Below are positions 50,129-59,736 of a stretch of 64,000 nucleotides of DNA, one piece after another. The notes under the pieces were generated by a model. That model was not told the origin of the DNA and did not search any database. It worked only from the letters and a program-made list of their open reading frames with translations. The first letter of the stretch is position 1, and every line of letters begins with the position of its first letter. The DNA is from Hyphomicrobium sp. CS1GBMeth3 (GTDB taxonomy: Bacteria; Pseudomonadota; Alphaproteobacteria; Rhizobiales; Hyphomicrobiaceae). The stretch covers positions 1,764,501 to 1,828,500 of the forward strand of contig NZ_FPHO01000003.1 of NCBI RefSeq assembly GCF_900117455.1, read 5' to 3'. The translations under genes and the position numbers were made by a program.

Positions 50129-50146
50129 ATGGTGCCCAGGGGCGGA
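50129..50146 (+). repeat. attR core (18-bp direct repeat)
   Basis: ATGGTGCCCAGGGGCGGA, identical to 31202-31219. Here it completes an intact tRNA-Phe gene: 17 of its 18 bases are the acceptor-stem and T-stem 3' end including CCA. Confidence 0.88.
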
Positions 50147-50205
50147 ATCGAACCACCGACACTGCGATTTTCAGTCGCATGCTCTACCAACTGAGCTACC
50201 TGGGC
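50130..50205 (-). tRNA. tRNA-Phe (GAA)
   Basis: On the minus strand the 76 bases read GCCCAGGTAGCTCAG... with anticodon loop CTGAAAA (anticodon GAA), T loop TTCGATT and a 3' end GGGCACCA with encoded CCA. Acceptor GCCCAGG pairs with CCTGGGC. It serves as the integration target of the element to its left in window order and remains intact. Confidence 0.96.
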
Positions 50206-50307
50206 TTTTTGCTTGCGAGACCCGCCGAGAACGCGGCCTGCCGTCAAAGCTCGCGCTTTATAGGGGGTGCGCTTCCCGGTGTCCAGCGTCACCGAACGGA
50301 CATGGAC

Positions 50308-50619
50308 CTATTGCGGCTCTTGGTCCTTCCCGGGCCCGGGATGGCGCAGATCCGCCTCCTTGGCAAACGCCTCGTCGCCATCCTCGTCGGCGTCGGACTG
50401 GCCCCCGGCGATCACGTACGCGCCCGAGACCCAGCGGCCGAGGTCGATGTCGGCGCAGCGCGACGAGCAGAACGGCCGCACGGCGTGGACGGCCGGCTTG
50501 CCGCAGATCGGGCATTTGCCGCCCACGCTGCCGGAGGCGGCAGAATCACCAACACTGCCGGAGGCGGCAGAACCTCCCGCGCCAGACGGGGACTTGGCTT
50601 TGGATTTCGTGTCGGTCAT
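50308..50619 (-). CDS. yacG: DNA gyrase inhibitor YacG
   Basis: 103 residues. The zinc site is complete: CPICGKP and [17 protein letters not shown], that is, Cys-x2-Cys and Cys-x3-Cys, diagnostic of YacG, which binds GyrB and inhibits gyrase in E. coli. The N terminus has an unusual tandem 9-residue duplication ([18 protein letters not shown]). It follows maf closely on the same strand, the normal order. Confidence 0.92.
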   Translation of the reverse strand: MTDTKSKAKSPSGAGGSAASGSVGDSAASGSVGGKCPICGKPAVHAVRPFCSSRCADIDLGRWVSGAYVIAGGQSDADEDGDEAFAKEADLRHPGPGKDQEPQ

Positions 50620-50626
50620 CGCGACC

Positions 50627-51373
50627 TCATTCCGCGTCGGTCTCTGCCGCGCGCAGCCAGTTGAAATGCACCGGGAAGCCTTCGCCGATAAGCAGGCTCA
50701 CGACCTCGGTCAGCGGCAGGCCGACGACATTGGTGTACGACCCGGTGATCGTGCGCACGAAGCAGCCGGCAAGCCCCTGGATGGCATAGCCGCCCGCTTT
50801 GCCGCGCCACTCTCTAGAGGCGATGTAGGCTTCGATCTCCGGTTTCGAAAGGTGCTTGAAGCGCACGCGCGTATCGACGATCCGCGTCCGGATACGGTCG
50901 TCGGGCGTGATCAGGCAAACGCCGGTCAGCACGCGGTGCGAGCGCCCGGAAAGGCGCTCCAGCGTCGCCACAGCCTCCTCGATGTGCTCGGGCTTGCCGA
51001 AGATGCGCCGCCCCACCGACACCACCGTGTCCGCCGCCAGCACGTAGGCACCGGCAATGTCGGTGTCGTTGGCGATCTGGTCGCGCGCCGCTTCCGCCTT
51101 GGCCCGCGCCAGGCGCGAGGCGAGCGAGCGCGGCATCTCGGCGAGCCGCGGCGTCTCGTCGACGCTCGACGGGCGCAGCGCGTCGGGCTCGATCCCGGCC
51201 TGCGCCAAGAGCGTCAGGCGCCGGGGGCTGGCGCTCGCCAGCACCAGCTTGGGCGTGTGCTGCGGCCCCCCTTCGCGCGCCCGCTCGCGGGCGAGTTCGC
51301 GCCGGAGTGTTTCGCGGCGTGGGCTGTCCGTGCGTTTGAAGGAGCTGAAGAAGGCAGCCTTGACGGAGCTCAT
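50627..51373 (-). CDS. maf: Maf-type nucleoside triphosphate pyrophosphatase
   Basis: 248 residues from ATG 51373. The Maf signature [19 protein letters not shown] is near 43-61, with [18 protein letters not shown] and [10 protein letters not shown] further on. A charged extension of about 40 residues precedes the core, longer than usual Maf. Family members hydrolyse dTTP/UTP or modified nucleotides. It forms an operon with yacG (7-base gap). The subfamily (YhdE- or YceF-type) is not certain. Confidence 0.88.
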   Translation of the reverse strand: MSSVKAAFFSSFKRTDSPRRETLRRELARERAREGGPQHTPKLVLASASPRRLTLLAQAGIEPDALRPSSVDETPRLAEMPRSLASRLARAKAEAARDQIANDTDIAGAYVLAADTVVSVGRRIFGKPEHIEEAVATLERLSGRSHRVLTGVCLITPDDRIRTRIVDTRVRFKHLSKPEIEAYIASREWRGKAGGYAIQGLAGCFVRTITGSYTNVVGLPLTEVVSLLIGEGFPVHFNWLRAAETDAE

Positions 51374-51586
51374 GTCTCTGTGCCGATGCAACGAAGGGTG
51401 GTGGGTGCCGCGCCGCACGCGAAACGCGAAGGACCGGCTTGCCGGCAGTGCCAAGGCCACGCGGGGCCTGAAAAAACCAGAGCGGAGAATGCAGAGCCCC
51501 CCCGCGAAAAGCAAGATGCTCGTTGCCAGGAAGCCCCGTTCCCGCGAAAATCGCCGTTGGCCCGCGCGGCCGTCGTGGAGGCAGGA

Positions 51587-52282
51587 ATGATCACCAAGGA
51601 AGCGCTGCTCGAGATGCTTGAGCGGACGCCGCTGTTCGGCGCGCTCGCCGAGGCCGACCGTAAGGCGGTCCTGCAGGAGATGCGCGAGACGTCTTTCGAC
51701 GGCGGCCAGGCCATTTTTGCCCGCGGCGATCCAGGGCGCGATGTGTATCTGGTGACGAGCGGCCGTGTCCGCCTGTCAGTGCTGACGGCCGAGGGCCGCG
51801 AGCTGTCGTTTGCACACGCCGAGCCCGGCCAAATCTTCGGCGAGATCGCCGTGCTCGACGGCGGCATGCGCAGCGCCGACGCCACGGCCGTGTCAAAGGT
51901 CTCTGCGCTCACGTTGTCCAAGGGCGCCCTGACGCGGTTGATCGAGCAGCGCCCCGAAGTGCGCGATGCCATCATCAAGTTTCTCTGCAACCGGCTGCGC
52001 GAGGCCGACCACCAGCTCGAAGGCATCGCGCTCTATCCGATCGAGGTGCGGCTCGCGCGTTTCTTCCTGGCCGCTGCCCGCCAGAAGGGCGAGCTGAAGC
52101 CCGGCGCCAAGATCGTCATCGACCTTCCGATCTCGCAGAGCGAGCTGGCGCTGCTGATCGGAGCCAGCCGCCCGAAGGTCAACGCCGCGCTGTCCCTGCT
52201 CGAGGGCAGCGGCGCCATCTCCCGCAAGGAAACCCGTTTCACGTGCGACATCGACGAACTGGAAGCAACCGCCGGCGCCTGA
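51587..52282 (+). CDS. Crp/Fnr-family transcriptional regulator
   Basis: 231 residues from ATG 51587 with GGAGGCAGG upstream. Cyclic-nucleotide-binding domain at about 15-125 ([20 protein letters not shown] contains the phosphate-binding cassette), long helix C, then a Crp-type winged helix ([20 protein letters not shown] near 175-195). The cassette looks able to bind a nucleotide. A membrane adenylate cyclase is encoded 155 bases downstream on the same strand, so a cAMP-responsive pair is likely. No Fe-S cysteines of the FNR type. Confidence 0.88.
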   Translation: MITKEALLEMLERTPLFGALAEADRKAVLQEMRETSFDGGQAIFARGDPGRDVYLVTSGRVRLSVLTAEGRELSFAHAEPGQIFGEIAVLDGGMRSADATAVSKVSALTLSKGALTRLIEQRPEVRDAIIKFLCNRLREADHQLEGIALYPIEVRLARFFLAAARQKGELKPGAKIVIDLPISQSELALLIGASRPKVNAALSLLEGSGAISRKETRFTCDIDELEATAGA

Positions 52283-52437
52283 GGCACGGCCGGGCGCGCC
52301 GCTCGCAAATCCATCTCGTGTTTCCTGCATGACAGCCGAGCCGGGTCGGTGGCCGTAACCAGAGACCTGACTTCGTATCCACATCCGACGACAAATGATC
52401 TACGGTCCCCGCGACCGTATTTGGGAGGCTGCCGATC

Positions 52438-53817
52438 GTGCCGCGGCTGCAAGAGTCTGGAGCGAGGGCCGCGCCAAGCTTCGTGAAACGCTTGGCCTGG
52501 CTGTGGCAGGAGCCGCGTTTCGCTGCGCTGGGGGCCTGGCTGTCACGCCTCGTCGAGGCGGGTACGCACGGCTATCCGCTCGAAACCAAGCGGCGGCTGA
52601 TGATCCTGAACATGATCGCCTACCTGATCGTGGTCACGACGCTGATCTATGCCCTGCAGCAGACCTTCCTCGATCACGACCGCTACTGGCCGATCATCTA
52701 CATCAATTTCGCGATCGTCGTGATCGTCGCGACCGTCCCGTTGATGCATCGCTTCGGACCTGTCGCGGCGGCGCTGCTCATTCTCGTCACGGAGTACGTG
52801 GCCCTCTTCGCCTTCACATACTATCTCGGCCGCGAGTCGGGCCTGCACATCCAGTATGTCGCGTTCTCGGCCGGCGCCTTCGTGGTTCTCGGCCTCGGCC
52901 GGCTATGGATGATCATTCCGGCAATCGCGATCGCGCTCGGCCTGCATATCCTGTGCTGGTTCTGGTTCCCGCAGTCCGAAGCGGCGATTCCCGCTCCGCA
53001 GGACGTGCTCGATTCCCTCTACGCACAGGCGGCCATCACCACCTTCGGCATCATCGCCGCCGCGGTCTACTATGCGTTCCGCCTTGCCGAGAACGCCAAG
53101 GCGGAAACGGAAGCCTTGCTGCGCAATATCCTGCCGGACAAGGTCGTTGAGCGTCTGAAGGTTCGGCCCGCGGAGCCCGTCGCGGACACGTTCCCCGAAG
53201 CGTCCATCCTGTTTGCCGATATCTCGGGCTTCGTGCCGCTGGCGCGCAGGCTGGGCGCCGCGGACACGGTCGCACTGCTGAACACGCTCGTCTCGACATT
53301 CGACGACCTCGCCGAGCGCCACGGCGTCGAGAAGATCAAGACCATCGGCGATGCCTACATGGTCGCCTCCGGCGTTCCCGAACCGGTGCCGGACTACGCC
53401 GCCCGCCTGGCCCACATGGCGCTTGCCATGCAGGATGCAGTGCGCCGGTTGTGCACCGAGACCGGCTACGACCTCACCATGCGCATGGGATTGGCAACGG
53501 GCCCGGTCATGGCCGGCGTCATCGGGCGCCAGAAGTTCACCTATGACATCTGGGGCGACGCTGTGAACCTCGCGGCGCGGCTCGAAAGCGCGTCCACGCC
53601 GGGGCGCATTCACATCTGCCCGGTCTCGAGCGAGAAGCTGGCCGAACACTTCGAGCTGGAGCCCCGCGGTCCCATGGAGATCAAGGGCGTCGGCGAGAGG
53701 AGTACCTGGTTCCTGATCGCCGCCAACGCGGCCGAGGAACTTCCCTCCCCCCTTGTAGGAGAGGCCCGAAGAGAAGGACACCGGAACGCTGGCCGTCGAA
53801 ATTCCTCCCATCCCTAG
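52438..53817 (+). CDS. Membrane class III adenylate/guanylate cyclase
   Basis: 459 residues from GTG 52438. Six hydrophobic segments occupy about 55-225, then a short linker and a class III cyclase domain (about 250-425). Both metal-binding aspartates are present: Asp 261 (FADISGF) and Asp 305 (IGDAYMVASG); WGDAVNLAARLES is the conserved transition-state segment. The C terminus (PSPLVGEARREGHRNAGRRN) appears to be encoded by a dispersed-repeat-like sequence. Product is probably cAMP given the Crp-type neighbour; substrate specificity is inferred. Confidence 0.88.
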   Translation: MPRLQESGARAAPSFVKRLAWLWQEPRFAALGAWLSRLVEAGTHGYPLETKRRLMILNMIAYLIVVTTLIYALQQTFLDHDRYWPIIYINFAIVVIVATVPLMHRFGPVAAALLILVTEYVALFAFTYYLGRESGLHIQYVAFSAGAFVVLGLGRLWMIIPAIAIALGLHILCWFWFPQSEAAIPAPQDVLDSLYAQAAITTFGIIAAAVYYAFRLAENAKAETEALLRNILPDKVVERLKVRPAEPVADTFPEASILFADISGFVPLARRLGAADTVALLNTLVSTFDDLAERHGVEKIKTIGDAYMVASGVPEPVPDYAARLAHMALAMQDAVRRLCTETGYDLTMRMGLATGPVMAGVIGRQKFTYDIWGDAVNLAARLESASTPGRIHICPVSSEKLAEHFELEPRGPMEIKGVGERSTWFLIAANAAEELPSPLVGEARREGHRNAGRRNSSHP

Positions 53818-53846
53818 CCGCTCCCACACGCGAGGGGAATGTGAGC

Positions 53847-54308
53847 TCACACCGTCGGGCCACCCGCTGTGTGCAGAAAGCGCTCCTTGATCCGCCGGAA
53901 CAGAAGATCGCGCACGTCGCGATAGGCGGCCAGCGCCTCCTCTCGGCTGACGCTGTCGAGCAGTACTGTCGCGTCCGGCGTCGGCCAGTACTCGACGTCG
54001 GCCGGCACCAGCCGAGTCAACTCGACGCCGTGGTGATGCGCCTCCGGCGACAGCGTGACGATCAGATCGAAATCCGGGTCATCGAGCTCCTTGAGCGTCG
54101 CCGGCTCGTGCTCGGAAATGTCGATGCCGATCTCGTCCATGACGGCAACGGCATACGGATCCATGATACCGGCGCGCACGCCGGCAGAGGCAACACGAAT
54201 CCGCTCACCGGCGAGATGGCGAAGGATCGCCGCGGCCATGGGGCTGCGCACGGTGTTTAAGGCACACGTGAAGAGCACCGACCGAGGTCCATCGCCCTCG
54301 CTTGACAC
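53847..54308 (-). CDS. Low-molecular-weight phosphatase-family protein
   Basis: 153 residues. The P-loop is FTCALNTVRSPMA, a C-x5-R-S site with Cys 15 and Arg 21, as in low-molecular-weight tyrosine phosphatases and arsenate reductases. ELDDPDFDLIVTLSPEAHHH and WPTPDATVLL supply the later motif with the acid Asp. It follows UPF0262 by 4 bases in the conserved murA-hisD cluster. Phosphatase or arsenate reductase role cannot be told apart. Confidence 0.87.
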   Translation of the reverse strand: MSSEGDGPRSVLFTCALNTVRSPMAAAILRHLAGERIRVASAGVRAGIMDPYAVAVMDEIGIDISEHEPATLKELDDPDFDLIVTLSPEAHHHGVELTRLVPADVEYWPTPDATVLLDSVSREEALAAYRDVRDLLFRRIKERFLHTAGGPTV

Positions 54309-54312
54309 GGAC

Positions 54313-54822
54313 TCACCCCTTCCAGTGAAGGGCCGAGATGAGCGTGAAGAGACGCCGTGCGGTATCGAGATCGATTTTGATCTTGCCTTCGAGCCGCTCC
54401 ATCAGCACGCGGCTGCCTTCGTCGTGAAGCCCGCGCCGGCCGACGTCGATGGCCTGGATGCGCGAGGGCTGGGCCGAACGGATGGCCTGATAGTAGCTGT
54501 CGAGCACCAGGAAGTAGTCCTTCATGATGCGTTTGAACGGCGTGAGCGAAAGGAAGTGCGCCACGACCGGCTCCTCGGAGTCCTTGCCCGCGCTGTAGAC
54601 GGTCAGCGCCAGCCGGTCCTCCACCATGCCGATGGTGAGCTTGTACGGTCCCTCGTCGCACCCCTCGAGCTCGAACGAGTTGCCGTCGAGGATGTCGTAG
54701 ATCGCCACCTCACGCTCATGCTCGATGTTCGCGTTGCCGCGGGCGATCGAGTTGGGATCGAGCACGATCTCGGCGATGCGATGATTGGTCTGCACGGACT
54801 CGTCGGTCGATGTCTCGGTCAT
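54313..54822 (-). CDS. UPF0262 family protein
   Basis: 169 residues. RIAEIVLDPNSIARGNANIE, HEREVAIYDILDGNSFEL, HFLSLTPFKRIMKDYFLVLD and IDLDTARRLFTLISALHWKG are hallmarks of UPF0262, an alphaproteobacterial family of unknown function found between hisD and the LMW phosphatase. It is 3 bases from hisD and 4 bases from the phosphatase gene, so all belong to one operon. Confidence 0.92.
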   Translation of the reverse strand: MTETSTDESVQTNHRIAEIVLDPNSIARGNANIEHEREVAIYDILDGNSFELEGCDEGPYKLTIGMVEDRLALTVYSAGKDSEEPVVAHFLSLTPFKRIMKDYFLVLDSYYQAIRSAQPSRIQAIDVGRRGLHDEGSRVLMERLEGKIKIDLDTARRLFTLISALHWKG

Positions 54823-54825
54823 GCC

Positions 54826-56121
54826 CTATCCTTTCGAAAGCCGGATCTCTACCGACCGCCTGTGAGCTTCGAGCCCTTCGGCGCGCGCCAGCGTCATGGC
54901 AGGCGCCGCGAGCTTGTCGAGGGACGCTTCGTCGAGCTTGAGGATCGACGTACGCTTCATGAAGTCGAGCACGCCGAGCCCTGAGGAGAAACGCGCGCTG
55001 CGTGCCGTGGGCAGCACGTGGTTGGGGCCGGCGACATAGTCTCCGATCACCTCCGGCGTGTAGGCGCCAAGGAACAGGGCGCCGGCATTGCGGATTTCAG
55101 CGGCCATCGCATCGGGGTCGCGCGTCGCGATCTCAAGGTGCTCGGCGGCAATACGGTCGGCGAGCGGCGGCACCTCGTCGAGAGAGCCAACGACGATGAC
55201 GGCGCCGAAATCGCGCCAGCTCGCGCCCGCGATGTCGGCCTTCGGCAGTTGCTGCACCTGGCGTTGCACCGAGGCCGTGACCGCGTCGGCGAAGCCCGCA
55301 TCGTCCGTGATGAGGATCGACTGCGCAGCCGTGTCGTGTTCGGCCTGCGCCAGGAGGTCGGCGGCAATCCAGTCCGGCGAGTTGTGCTTGTCGGCGATGA
55401 CGAGCACCTCGGACGGCCCGGCGATGCTGTCGATGCCGACGGTGCCGAACACCTGCCGTTTGGCCGCCGCCACGTAGGCGTTGCCAGGCCCAACGATCTT
55501 GGCCACCGGCTTGATGCTCTCGGTCCCGTAAGCCAGCGCCGCCACGGCCTGCGCGCCGCCCACGCGATAGATCTCGGAAACGCCGGCGAGCTTGGCTGCG
55601 GCCAGCACCAGCGGATTGAGCTGCCCCTTGGGTGTCGGCACCACGATCACGAGACGCTCGACGCCCGCGACCTTCGCCGGCACAGCGTTCATCAACACCG
55701 AGCTCGGATAGGAGGCGAGCCCGCCCGGCACATAGAGCCCGGCTGATTCTACGGCCGTCCAGCGATGACCGAGCGTGACTCCGAGCGGATCGGTGTAGGT
55801 CTCGCTGTGCGGCACATGCCGTACGTGGTGCTCCCAGATGCGGTCGCGCGCGAAGCCGAGCGCCTCGAGCGTCTCGGGGCTGCAGGCCCGCACCGCTGCG
55901 TCCACTTCGCTCTCGTTGACGCGGATGCCGATGGAAGCAAGGTCGACCTGGTCGAACTTCTGCGACAGAGCCACGAGCGCCCTGTCGCCGCGCGCCCGGA
56001 CCTCGGCGATAATGGCGCGCACGGCCTCGTCCACATCCTCGGAGACCTCCCGCTTGGCCGCAAGCAGGGCATCGAAATGAGAGGCGAAATCGGGCTCAGA
56101 CGTGGAAAGCCGCACGGGCAT
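54826..56121 (-). CDS. hisD: Histidinol dehydrogenase
   Basis: 431 residues from ATG 56121 (an earlier in-frame start at 56148 adds 9 residues). It catalyses the last two steps of histidine synthesis, histidinol to histidine, with NAD+ and zinc. Visible motifs are GPGNAYVAAAKRQVFGTVGI, AGPSEVLVIAD, LLAQAEHDTAAQSILITDD, and EHLEIATRDPDA with conserved Glu/His. Length is normal. It sits between DUF2948 and UPF0262, the usual order here. Confidence 0.95.
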   Translation of the reverse strand: MPVRLSTSEPDFASHFDALLAAKREVSEDVDEAVRAIIAEVRARGDRALVALSQKFDQVDLASIGIRVNESEVDAAVRACSPETLEALGFARDRIWEHHVRHVPHSETYTDPLGVTLGHRWTAVESAGLYVPGGLASYPSSVLMNAVPAKVAGVERLVIVVPTPKGQLNPLVLAAAKLAGVSEIYRVGGAQAVAALAYGTESIKPVAKIVGPGNAYVAAAKRQVFGTVGIDSIAGPSEVLVIADKHNSPDWIAADLLAQAEHDTAAQSILITDDAGFADAVTASVQRQVQQLPKADIAGASWRDFGAVIVVGSLDEVPPLADRIAAEHLEIATRDPDAMAAEIRNAGALFLGAYTPEVIGDYVAGPNHVLPTARSARFSSGLGVLDFMKRTSILKLDEASLDKLAAPAMTLARAEGLEAHRRSVEIRLSKG

Positions 56122-56258
56122 GAAGGTCTCCGGTGGCGGTCCCCGCAAACGGGGTTCCTGGCGAATGGGCCCTTATAGGCGAGCAGTGCCGATGGCGAAA
56201 GCGCGCTGGCCCCAAAGAACGGTCCTTGCACTGTGGGTTGTGAGGTCGCAGGCCCCGG

Positions 56259-56702
56259 CTAATCGCCGGCATGCTCCGGTTTGCGCGAGGTTGCCCAGGC
56301 GGCCCCGAGATCGGTCAGCGCCGCCTCGATGCATTCGACCGAGAGACGGACAGCGCCCCCGCCGGCGAAGGTGAGGGTTACGGTGCCCTGCGGCGCTTCG
56401 CTCGGCTCGAACGTGAGCGTCAGAAGCGACAGCGCCAGAGTCTTGTTCAGGAGGTCGAGCCCCTGCACCTGCGCGCCGGTGACATGCTCGAACCGCACGC
56501 CGGTACGGCGGCGAACGAACGGCTTGCCGTCCCCGTTGGAGGCGACCGCGTCGCTCCAGTCGAATCGATTGACGAGCAGCGCGAAGCGCCGTTCAGCCTT
56601 CAGATAGACCATGTCCTCGACGTGCAGCACTGCATCCTGCAGGTGCGCGGCCAGGATCGAAAGGTCTTCGGTATCGAGCGCAATAAGCTTCAGGTCGGAC
56701 AT
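56259..56702 (-). CDS. DUF2948 family protein
   Basis: 147 residues. MSDLKLIALDTEDLSILAAH, LQDAVLHVEDMVYLKAERRF, and FVRRRTGVRFEHVTGAQVQG are typical of DUF2948, an alphaproteobacterial family encoded beside murA and hisD. Function unknown. Here it is separated from hisD by about 137 bases and from murA by an inserted pair of genes. Confidence 0.9.
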   Translation of the reverse strand: MSDLKLIALDTEDLSILAAHLQDAVLHVEDMVYLKAERRFALLVNRFDWSDAVASNGDGKPFVRRRTGVRFEHVTGAQVQGLDLLNKTLALSLLTLTFEPSEAPQGTVTLTFAGGGAVRLSVECIEAALTDLGAAWATSRKPEHAGD

Positions 56703-56783
56703 GCAAGGTCGTTCCCGTTACGGCGGCCATGTTGGCGACAGATAGCGGGGACGCTCCGGCTACGCAACCTGGAGACAAGGAGC

Positions 56784-57251
56784 CTAGCGGATGCTGAGCT
56801 CGGCAACGCCGACGGCAAGGTTAAGACCCGTCTGGCCCTGCACGCTGACCGGCTGCAGCGCGATCGAGTTGTTCGAGCCGCCGAGCAGCACCTTCGCGCC
56901 GCCGCCGATGCCGATGGCGATGTCGGCCGTGGCACCGGCATAGCTGCCGGCGAGCCCGCGCTTGCGCACTTCCGACGGAGCGAGCACGGCCCACACCATC
57001 ACGCTGTTGTTGGTGACGCCGACGTCGAGGCCGATCTTGGTGATCGAAGCGGTATAGCGCTCGTAATAGGAGCCGGAGGCCGAGACGTACTTGCAGTCGT
57101 AGCTCTTCGTGGAGCCAAGAATGAGCCCCACGCCCCCACCGCCCGTGCAGGTCAGCGTTCCGGCCTTGAACTTCGGTTGCGACAAGGCCGGTGCAGATAC
57201 ACAGAATGCTGCCGCCGCCGCGATGGCGGCAACGAACCCGATGGTTTTCAT
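56784..57251 (-). CDS. Exported DUF992 protein
   Basis: 155 residues from ATG 57251, preceded by GGGGAGATCTGAC. A signal peptide (TIGFVAAIAAAAAFCVSAPA) precedes KFKAGTLTCTGGGGVGLILG, SYDCKYVSASGSYYERYTAS and ITKIGLDVGVTN, the DUF992 pattern with two conserved Cys. Gly-rich beta-strand composition suggests a small periplasmic or outer-membrane-associated beta protein. Function unknown. Lies in a spot between DUF2948 and murA. Confidence 0.88.
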   Translation of the reverse strand: MKTIGFVAAIAAAAAFCVSAPALSQPKFKAGTLTCTGGGGVGLILGSTKSYDCKYVSASGSYYERYTASITKIGLDVGVTNNSVMVWAVLAPSEVRKRGLAGSYAGATADIAIGIGGGAKVLLGGSNNSIALQPVSVQGQTGLNLAVGVAELSIR

Positions 57252-57474
57252 GTCAGATCTCCCCTTTCCCCCGTGAAACTCGTCCCCGCCGATTAGTCGC
57301 CCGCCCGACTCGACGCATTGATCCCCCTCATTTGAACCTAAATGTGACCTTCCGCGGGCAGGACGGCAAGTTCTCGGGATCTTTACGCTGAGAGAAGAAG
57401 TCGCGGCCCGCGGGGACATAGGCCGCCTTTCGCGCTATGATCTGCTTTTCAAAACGGCTGCCGGACCGAAGACC

Positions 57475-57846
57475 ATGCTGGGCGCCCCGTTTGATTTCGA
57501 ATTTCTTGAGCGGTTCAAGATTCCGCTAAAGCGTTACTCTGCCGGCGAGAAGATCTTCCTCGAAGAGGATCCCGGCGATTTCATGTACCTTGTGGTCGAG
57601 GGCAAGGTGAGCATCGTGACCTATGGCACGGTGCTCGAGAAGGTGGGGCTCAACGGCATCTTCGGTGAGCTGGCTTTGATCGACAATTCGCCGCGCTCGG
57701 CAGCGGCGCTTGCCGCCGAGGCAACCGAGGTGGCCCTGATCGACCGCAAAACGTTCCTTGAACTCGTGCGCCACAACCCGGCGTTCTCGCTCTACGTCAT
57801 GCGGCAGCTCGCCACCCGCATTCGCCGTATGAACAAGAGCCTCTAG
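57475..57846 (+). CDS. Stand-alone cyclic-nucleotide-binding domain protein
   Basis: 123 residues, one cNMP-binding domain: FLEEDPGDFMYLVVEGKVSI and NGIFGELALIDNSPRSAAAL, the latter holding the phosphate-binding cassette with Glu and Arg (GELALIDNSPRSA). No DNA-binding or enzymatic domain is attached, so it may act through a partner or as a small sensor. Its stop codon lies at the start of a palindromic repeat. It is on the opposite strand to its neighbours. Confidence 0.88.
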   Translation: MLGAPFDFEFLERFKIPLKRYSAGEKIFLEEDPGDFMYLVVEGKVSIVTYGTVLEKVGLNGIFGELALIDNSPRSAAALAAEATEVALIDRKTFLELVRHNPAFSLYVMRQLATRIRRMNKSL

Positions 57847-57894
57847 ACCATGATCGCTTCGGGCCTCATCAGCCCGAAGCGTGAATCATCGGTC
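57846..57894. repeat. Palindromic (REP-like) repeat, single copy
   Basis: The best-paired copy: GACCATGATCGCTTCGGGC, loop CTCATCA, then GCCCGAAGCGTGAATCATCGGTC given here in two parts as GCCCGAAGC and GTGAATCATCGGTC. The inner 9-base arms match exactly. It lies between the convergent ends of the cyclic-nucleotide-binding gene and murA, and may help termination. Confidence 0.88.
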
Positions 57895-57907
57895 TCATCG
57901 AAAGCGC

Positions 57908-59200
<1,293 letters not shown>

Positions 59201-59338
59201 GAATGGTCAATGTCCTTGCGAGATAAGGTCGCCGAGAGGAAGGAAGGATCTCGCGCGAAAGGTGTGGTGAGCCCCCGCTCATCGAATGATGATGATTAAG
59301 CGTTGACGAACCCTAAGGGCAATCGAAGTTCGTTTTGG

Positions 59339-59515
59339 TCAGGACGAGACTTTTTCGCGCCGCACGTCCTCTAGGGGCTCCGGGGCGGTATCTGCACCTT
59401 GAGCGTCGGAGCGCGCCCGCTTCGACCGCATGAGCGCCTTGCGCCGCGCGAGGTTGTCGCGCAACGCTTTGGCGAGCCGATCTTCTCGCGTGGACGGGGG
59501 AGATTTGCTCGTCAT
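59339..59515 (-). CDS. Small basic protein upstream of murA (58 aa)
   Basis: ATG 59515 to TGA 59339 encodes MTSKSPPSTREDRLAKALRD, NLARRKALMRSKRARSDAQG and a Glu-rich end. The RLAKALRDNLARRKAQ/LM-type helix is what small hypothetical proteins at this locus look like in related genera. It is 138 bases upstream of murA. Function unknown; the family comparison is from memory of the pattern. Confidence 0.6.
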   Translation of the reverse strand: MTSKSPPSTREDRLAKALRDNLARRKALMRSKRARSDAQGADTAPEPLEDVRREKVSS

Positions 59516-59736
59516 CGAATGATATTTACCATGCTGAGAACTACGCCCGTAGGCTAAGCACGGCGAGGCTCAGCGCCAAGACCTCGTTTCAACAACTGAA
59601 GATTATACACTTAAGGATGCAGTGCCATCTTAGGTGGTATATTTGACAGCCATCTGATATTCATTATTGACACTATTAACGTTAGCGTCTTGTCTGATCG
59701 CGGTGCTCGCTTTGTGTGTGCGTTATGTCGGCGGGG

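Larger units (their letters stand above)
31202..50146 (+). mobile_element. Integrative element (about 18.9 kb) in tRNA-Phe
   Basis: An 18-base direct repeat bounds the segment; the right copy is the 3' end of tRNA-Phe, and an integrase with an AlpA/Xis-like partner lies immediately inside that end. Contents from left: membrane protein, HTH protein, a second tyrosine recombinase, small unknown genes, a toxin-antitoxin pair, an AlpA regulator, a replication module and two large phage ejection-like proteins. No capsid, terminase, portal, tail, relaxase or type IV secretion genes are seen. The element may therefore be a satellite, a phage-plasmid derivative or a decayed prophage. Confidence 0.85.
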
